Positions 59,294 through 64,000 of a stretch of DNA of 64,000 bases are shown here, one piece after another. Source of the stretch: Alphaproteobacteria bacterium (lineage in GTDB: Bacteria; Pseudomonadota; Alphaproteobacteria; Thalassobaculales; Thalassobaculaceae); contig JANSYC010000001.1 of assembly GCA_024742605.1 (NCBI GenBank), forward strand, positions 1 to 64,000, written 5' to 3'. Under the pieces are notes generated by a model. It was not told the origin of the DNA. It saw only the letters and a program-made list of their open reading frames with translations, and did no database searches. Each line of letters begins with the position of its first letter. Positions within the stretch are counted from its first letter, which is position 1. The translations under genes were made by a program, and so were the position numbers.

Positions 59294-60937
59294 TCACGGC
59301 TTCACATACCCCTCGGTCCGGTCCCAGGCGCGCGCGGCCTCAGGTCTTTCCGACACGGGGCCGTAGCCGCCCCCGCCGGCGGTGCACAGCCGGATCAGAT
59401 CGCCTTTTGCCACCGCCAGCCCCGCCACCTTCGACGGCAGCTCCTCGGTCTCTCCGGTCGTCGCTCTGGTGATGCTCAGAGATCCCGGCCGACCCGGCTC
59501 GCCGCCCTCGAGGCCATAGGGTCGGAACTTGAACCGCTCCAGGTTCGAGGCGAACACGCCTGCCGGCGCTTCCAGCCGGAACGCCCGCGTCAGGCCGAGC
59601 CCACCCCGCGTCCGGCCGTCGCCGCCGGAGCCCGGAATCAGACCGTATTCCTCGAACCGGATCGGAAGATCGTTCTCCAGCATTTCCACGGGCGCGTTGG
59701 CGATGTTGTGCAGGCCGCAGGAGAACCCGCTGGCGCCGTCCTCGCTCGGATGCGCGCCCCAGCCGCCGCATTCCAGGTCGAAGTACACCCGCCGCGTCCC
59801 GTCTTCGAGGAAACAGTTGAGCGCGTAGGCATAGCTGACCCCGTAATAGGCGGCCGGGACCGAACCCGGCATGGCCTTGTGGAACGCCCCCATCACCGTC
59901 GTGACGACCCGGTGCCCGGTCGCCATCCGGTTCGCCACCGGGGCGGGCGACAGGCAGTTCACCACGGTCCCCTCGGGGGCGGTTACGGTGACCGGACGAT
60001 AACAACCGGCATTGGCCGGGATCTCCTGCCCCAGCGCCATCATGACACCGCACATCACCCCCGAATGAGACATGGCGAGCGTGCAGTTCACCGGTCCCCG
60101 CGCCTGCGGGCTCGACCCGGCCAGGTCGATCGTGATGCCGTCCCCGGCAACGGTCAGCGTGACCGCAACCTTCAGCGGGATATCACGGTCGATCCCGTCA
60201 TCATCGACGAAATCCTCGAACCGATAGGTGCCATCTGGAATCTTGACGATCATCGCCCGCATCGCCGCCTCGGACTGATCCTGAATCCGGGCCATCGCGG
60301 CGGACAGCAGCTCGGGGCCGTAGCGTCGCCCGACCCGCTGCAGATTGGCGCTGCCGGTCTCCAGCGCCGCCAGTTGCGACGCGAAATCGCCGCCCACATT
60401 CGCCGGCTCCCGGGTGTTCCGCAGGAACAGCTTGATCACCTGCTCGTTGCGCTTGCCCCCTTCGGCCAGCTTGAGCGGCGGAAACCGGAAGCCTTCCTGG
60501 TAGATCTCGGTGGCGCTGGGATCGTAGGACCCGGCAGCCCCGCCCCCGACATCGAGATGATGGACCAGGATCCCGGCGATCGCGATCCGAACTCCGTCCA
60601 GGAACACCGGCTTGAAGGTCTGGATGTCCGAGAGGTGCTGGCCGCCGGCATAAGGGTCGTTGCAGATGATGATGTCTCCCTCGTGCCAGTCGTCGATCGG
60701 AATATGATTGGCCAGGATCTCCTCGAGACAGGAGGGCATCGAGTTCAGGTGCACCGGAATCGCGGTCGACTGGGCGACCGGTTTGCCCTCCGCATCGAAC
60801 ACGCAGGTCGAATAGTCGAGAATATCCCGCACCACCGACGACCGGCTGGTCCGCCAGATCGTCACGCTCATCTCCTCGGCTGCCGCAACCAGCGCGTTGC
60901 GGATGATCTCCACCTGGATCGGATCGAGCGTTCTCAT
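59294..60937 (-). CDS. hyuB: Hydantoinase/oxoprolinase B subunit (HyuB)
   Basis: 547 residues. HyuB family start LDPIQVEIIRNALVAAAEEMSVTIWRTSRSSVVRDILDYSTCVFDAEGKPVAQ, then DIIICNDPYAGGQHLSDIQTFKPVFLDG, GLTRAFRLEAPAGVFASNLERFKF and PGSGGDGRTRGGLGL. With HyuA it forms an ATP-dependent hydantoinase or 5-oxoprolinase-like enzyme that opens cyclic amides. Its start overlaps the hyuA stop by 4 bases (ATGA). Substrate unknown. Confidence 0.9.
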   Translation of the reverse strand: MRTLDPIQVEIIRNALVAAAEEMSVTIWRTSRSSVVRDILDYSTCVFDAEGKPVAQSTAIPVHLNSMPSCLEEILANHIPIDDWHEGDIIICNDPYAGGQHLSDIQTFKPVFLDGVRIAIAGILVHHLDVGGGAAGSYDPSATEIYQEGFRFPPLKLAEGGKRNEQVIKLFLRNTREPANVGGDFASQLAALETGSANLQRVGRRYGPELLSAAMARIQDQSEAAMRAMIVKIPDGTYRFEDFVDDDGIDRDIPLKVAVTLTVAGDGITIDLAGSSPQARGPVNCTLAMSHSGVMCGVMMALGQEIPANAGCYRPVTVTAPEGTVVNCLSPAPVANRMATGHRVVTTVMGAFHKAMPGSVPAAYYGVSYAYALNCFLEDGTRRVYFDLECGGWGAHPSEDGASGFSCGLHNIANAPVEMLENDLPIRFEEYGLIPGSGGDGRTRGGLGLTRAFRLEAPAGVFASNLERFKFRPYGLEGGEPGRPGSLSITRATTGETEELPSKVAGLAVAKGDLIRLCTAGGGGYGPVSERPEAARAWDRTEGYVKP

Positions 60938-62976
60938 GCTGTGGCTCCTTCGGGATGCTGATCGGCGATCAGCGCGCCGGTCGGATGAACGGTGAGGGAC
61001 CAGCCAAGCGGGACCAGCAGGGTGGAGTGCGCCTCCTCGACGATCAGCGGACCTGAGACATTTTCCCCGGGGGCAAGGCTGTCACGGGTCAGGATCGCCA
61101 CATCATGAAGGCGTCCACCGATCCGGACCGGGCGGGCGGGTCTGACCTGAGACGAGGCCGAGGGCGCGAACGGACGCTTCCCCGGTTTCGACAGGCGCCC
61201 CGTCGCCGCCAGCCGCACGGTCACGACATCCGGGGTGACGTGGCGCTCGGCATGGGCATATTGCCGCTCGTGGGCGTCGTGGTAGGCGGCAACGGTGGCC
61301 GCCAGGTCGCCGTCGTATGCTGCGCCGATCTCGTAGGCCTGACCGGGATACCGCAGGTCGAGGGTGACCGGGTAGGAACGGTCCGCGGCCGGAATGCCGT
61401 CGCGTGCCAACAGGGTCTCCCCCTCAATCCGCATCTCGGAGATCAGCGCTTCGATCGTCGGAAGCGTGGCCGCGCTCGCCTGCATCAGGCGGGACCGGGC
61501 GATGTCGTGGACCACATCCCCGAAAAGCATCCCCCAAGCGCTCAACGTGCCGGGATCCCGCGGAAACACCACCCGGCGGGCGCCGATTTCGGCGGCGGTG
61601 TCACAGGCGTGCAGCCCGCCGGCGCCGCCGAACGAGATCAGGGCAAAATCCTGCGGATCCAGGCCCTTCTCGAACAGCGACAACCGGATCGCCGACGCCA
61701 TGTGGGTGGTGGCGATGGCGACGATGCCGTCTGCCGCCGTCCCCTCGTCCATACCGAGCGGCGTGGCGACCCTCTCGGCGATCGCGGCCGCCGCCCCCGC
61801 CCGATCCAGATCCATGGCGCCGCCCAGGAAGAACGCCGGATCGATCCGGCCCAGGGCCGCATTGGCATCCGTTACCGTCGGCTCGACCCCGCCGCGCCCG
61901 TAGCAGACCGGCCCAGGCCGCGCCCCGGCGCTTTCCGGCCCGACCAACAGCCGTCCGGTCCCGTCGGCCCGCGCGATCGAGCCGCCGCCGGCCCCGATCG
62001 TCCGGATCTCGATCATCGGCAGCCGCACCGGCAGCCCGTCCACTTTGCCTTCCGTCACCAGCCGGATCGCACCGCCGTCGACCACGGAGACGTCGTAGGA
62101 GGTCCCCCCCATGTCCACCGCAACCAGGTTCGGCATATCGAGATCCGCCGACAGCACCTCCGCCGCACGCGCGCCACCCGCCGGCCCCGACAGAAGCAGA
62201 CGCGCGGGCTGTTCCCCCGCGATCTGCGGAGTGGTGACCCCGCCATTGGATTGCACCAGATAGACCGGCGTCCCGATCCCGGCCTCCTCGAGCCGCCCGT
62301 TGAGGCGGTCGAGATAGGTCTTCACCACCGGCATCAGCAGGGCGTTCAGGACGGCGGTCGAGGTGCGCTCGAATTCGCGGATCTCCGGGCTGACAGCATG
62401 GCTGCAGGACACGTAAACACCCGGGGCGATCTCGGAGACGATCTCCGCGACCCGCCGCTCGTGCGCCGGGTTGGCATAGGAATGCAGCAGCGCGACCGCC
62501 ACGGTCTCGGCCCCGGCCGCAACCGCCGCCCGCACGGCGACCCGCACGCTCTCCTCATCGAGCGCCGTCACCACCGACCCGTCGGCCCGCAGCCGTTCAA
62601 CCACCCCGAACCGGCGGGACCGCGGCACCAGCAAGGGGCGGTCCTCGGCTTTGTTGGCGTAGACCACCTGGCGGAAATGCCGCCCGATCTCCAGAACATC
62701 GGTAAAGCCCTGGGTGGTCAGCACCGCGCCCTTCGGCAGCTTCCGTTCCAGCACCGCGTTGGTCGCGATCGTGGTGCCGTGCATGATCGCGCGGATGTCC
62801 GACAGCCGAAAATCAAACAGCTCGGCCGCCTGAACGATACCCGCGATCAATCCCTCCGAAGGGTCGGCGGGCGTGCTCGGCACCTTGTGGGCGTGGGTCT
62901 CACCGGACGCTTCGTCCAGAATCTGCACATCGGTGAAGGTCCCACCGATATCAATGGCGACGCGTATCGCGGGCAT
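60934..62976 (-). CDS. hyuA: Hydantoinase/oxoprolinase A subunit (HyuA)
   Basis: 680 residues from the ATG at 62976. Actin-like ATPase fold with VAIDIGGTFTDVQILDEASG, then GTTIATNAVLERKLPKGAVLTTQGFTDVLEIGRHFR, the second glycine region AVDMGGTSYDVSVV, and GAGGGSIARADGTGRLLVGPESAGARPGPVCYGRGG. Length and order match the A subunit of N-methylhydantoinase/5-oxoprolinase. It precedes hyuB with a 4-base overlap. AAGG lies about 8 bases before the start. The native substrate cannot be given. Confidence 0.9.
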   Translation of the reverse strand: MPAIRVAIDIGGTFTDVQILDEASGETHAHKVPSTPADPSEGLIAGIVQAAELFDFRLSDIRAIMHGTTIATNAVLERKLPKGAVLTTQGFTDVLEIGRHFRQVVYANKAEDRPLLVPRSRRFGVVERLRADGSVVTALDEESVRVAVRAAVAAGAETVAVALLHSYANPAHERRVAEIVSEIAPGVYVSCSHAVSPEIREFERTSTAVLNALLMPVVKTYLDRLNGRLEEAGIGTPVYLVQSNGGVTTPQIAGEQPARLLLSGPAGGARAAEVLSADLDMPNLVAVDMGGTSYDVSVVDGGAIRLVTEGKVDGLPVRLPMIEIRTIGAGGGSIARADGTGRLLVGPESAGARPGPVCYGRGGVEPTVTDANAALGRIDPAFFLGGAMDLDRAGAAAAIAERVATPLGMDEGTAADGIVAIATTHMASAIRLSLFEKGLDPQDFALISFGGAGGLHACDTAAEIGARRVVFPRDPGTLSAWGMLFGDVVHDIARSRLMQASAATLPTIEALISEMRIEGETLLARDGIPAADRSYPVTLDLRYPGQAYEIGAAYDGDLAATVAAYHDAHERQYAHAERHVTPDVVTVRLAATGRLSKPGKRPFAPSASSQVRPARPVRIGGRLHDVAILTRDSLAPGENVSGPLIVEEAHSTLLVPLGWSLTVHPTGALIADQHPEGATA

Positions 62977-63078
62977 GAGGAAAACCTTGAGACGGTGTCG
63001 GAAACTGGAACCGGGCGGATCCAGAGAGCATGACAAAGCCTTGGCTCGAGTTCGTCAATGCTCTTCAATCTCGAACAA

Positions 63079-63099
63079 ATGTTGCAGTGCGATGTTGCA
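63079..63099. repeat. Direct repeat ATGTTGCA-N5-ATGTTGCA
   Basis: Two identical 8-mers with a 13-base period lie in the gap between hyuA and the RND adaptor gene, about 130 bases before the latter. Such repeats can be tandem operator half-sites. No regulator gene is adjacent. Function unknown. Confidence 0.35.
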
Positions 63100-63231
63100 T
63101 TGCGGTTGGAATCGGGCCACGACCTCCCAAGTGTTTGCGGTCGGTCGGAGATTTCGACGCCCTTCGTGCCCATGCAGTGCCCAGACCTGCGACCTCTGCT
63201 CGACCCAGCGAGCCCTATCGGGAGATTCCCC

Positions 63232-64000
63232 ATGCGAGCCTGGATACTAGCCATCACAGCCCTCGGTCTTCTCGCGGCATGTGACCAGCCCGATGGCGGC
63301 GGCGGAGCGGGGGGGGGCGGAAACCAGCCGCCGCCGACCGTGACAGTGGCAAAACCGGTGACCAAGAAAATCGTCGAAGACGACGAATTCGTCGGGCGGT
63401 TTGAAGCGGTGGACTCGGTCGACCTGCGGGCTCGGATCGGGGGCTATCTGGATACCATCAATTTCGTCGACGGCACCAAGGTGGAACGGGGCGATCTGCT
63501 GTTCACCATTGACCAGCGGCCCTTTCTCACATCCCTGCGCCAGGCCGAGTCCAGCCTGCAGGCGGACGAGGCGAGTTTCAATTTCGCCAAGCAGCAGCTG
63601 GAGCGGGCGGAGCAGCTTTTGAACCGCGGCAACATCTCACGCAGCGTCGTGGACCAGCGGAGGGAGAGTTTTCTGTCGGCCCAAAGTGCGATTGAGGGAT
63701 CACGCGCCGCGCTGGAACGGGCTCGGCTGGACCTGGAGTATACCGAAATACGGGCACCGATCTCCGGCCGGATCGGCCGTCATCTGATCTCGGCGGGCAA
63801 TCTGATCGAGGCGAACGCCAGCGTTCTCACCTCGATCGTGTCGATCAACCCGATCTACTTCTATTTCGACATCAACGAGCGTTATTTCCTGTCCTACAGC
63901 CGAGACGCACAGGCGCGCGGCGCATCCCTTCAGGAAGGCGGCGGCGGGCTCAAGGTCTCGGTGACCCTGGGGGCCGGTCAGAACGAAGAGGTCCGCACCG
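63232..64000 (+). CDS. RND efflux periplasmic adaptor lipoprotein (AcrA/MexE-like), partial
   Basis: First 256 residues; the gene runs off the window. GGGAGA precedes the ATG at 63232. Lipoprotein signal MRAWILAITALGLLAAC with the acceptor Cys at 17, a Gly-rich spacer (about 20-35), the lipoyl half-motif DEFVGRFEAVDSVDLRARIGGYLDTINFVDGTKVERGDLLFTIDQRPF, the helical hairpin (about 100-160) and YTEIRAPISGRIGRHLISAGNLIEANASVLTSIVSINPIYFYFDI, which starts the beta-barrel. An RND pump gene should follow. Divergent from hyuA with a 255-base gap. Confidence 0.85.
   Translation, partial: MRAWILAITALGLLAACDQPDGGGGAGGGGNQPPPTVTVAKPVTKKIVEDDEFVGRFEAVDSVDLRARIGGYLDTINFVDGTKVERGDLLFTIDQRPFLTSLRQAESSLQADEASFNFAKQQLERAEQLLNRGNISRSVVDQRRESFLSAQSAIEGSRAALERARLDLEYTEIRAPISGRIGRHLISAGNLIEANASVLTSIVSINPIYFYFDINERYFLSYSRDAQARGASLQEGGGGLKVSVTLGAGQNEEVRT

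Noticed and set aside
61105-63033. Long plus-strand frame opposite hyuA
   Set aside because: Antisense shadow of a clear HyuA gene; Arg/Gly/His-rich and without motifs.

Overview
The window is GC-rich, densely packed DNA from an alphaproteobacterium, most likely a marine or free-living member of the Rhodospirillales. I infer this from gene order and family content, not from a database match. The pointers are: ftsE next to a MJ0042 zinc-ribbon gene; tlpA divergent from argH with an LptM-like lipoprotein and lysA downstream; the alphaproteobacteria-specific low-complexity TIGR02302 protein after lysA; a class II ribonucleotide reductase; and a rich set of periplasmic-binding transporters.

Layout. 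1-142 is the end of an IS6-family insertion sequence that has cut an SLC13-type permease gene short. 1.3-2.4 kb holds a MraY/WecA-like prenyl-phosphate glycosyl-1-P transferase. 2.4-6.6 kb is a ugpBAEC glycerol-3-phosphate ABC operon. 6.8-15.5 kb holds ada, an orphan TAXI binding protein, tlpA, argH, lptM, lysA and TIGR02302. 15.5-20.7 kb holds glutathione and detoxification genes (gloB, GST, methyltransferase, cupin), an enolase-superfamily enzyme and an EamA exporter. 20.7-26.6 kb holds nrdJ, ydcF, ftsX, ftsE and a zinc-ribbon membrane protein. 26.6-32.3 kb is mixed: cysE, a marR-hlyD pair, a phosphodiesterase and a response regulator. 32.7-36.9 kb is rpmI-rplT-pheS-pheT. 37.1-39.0 kb is a TmpA/TmpB-like pair that would turn 2-(trimethylamino)ethylphosphonate into glycine betaine and phosphate. 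39.1-41.9 kb is chorismate mutase, hisC and tyrA. 42-46.5 kb holds PhyH, VOC, CDF and an acetylpolyamine amidohydrolase-like gene whose catalytic Tyr position is Asp. 46.6-50.6 kb is a potFGHI-type polyamine ABC operon. 50.7-53.5 kb holds an SMP-30 lactonase and an arsenic locus (ACR3 plus an arsC interrupted by an in-frame stop) under an ArsR-like operator. 53.6-58.4 kb is a guanidine operon. 58.4-63.0 kb holds an AroE-like gene and hyuA-hyuB. The window ends inside an RND-efflux adaptor lipoprotein gene.

The most interesting region is 53.6-58.4 kb. A near-perfect sigma-54 -24/-12 promoter lies just before a guanidine-I (ykkC) riboswitch aptamer. After it come a NitT/TauT-type ABC importer, an agmatinase-like ureohydrolase that fits the nickel-dependent guanidine hydrolase GdmH, and a His-rich protein of unknown family. 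Together they read as a guanidine import and hydrolysis module controlled both by nitrogen status and by guanidine itself.

Other points are the TmpAB pair, the nonsense-interrupted arsC, a leaderless marR promoter with its operator between -35 and -10, argH and tlpA start codons that share one CATG, and a LexA-box-like site before nrdJ. All functions are read from motifs and context; no database search was run.
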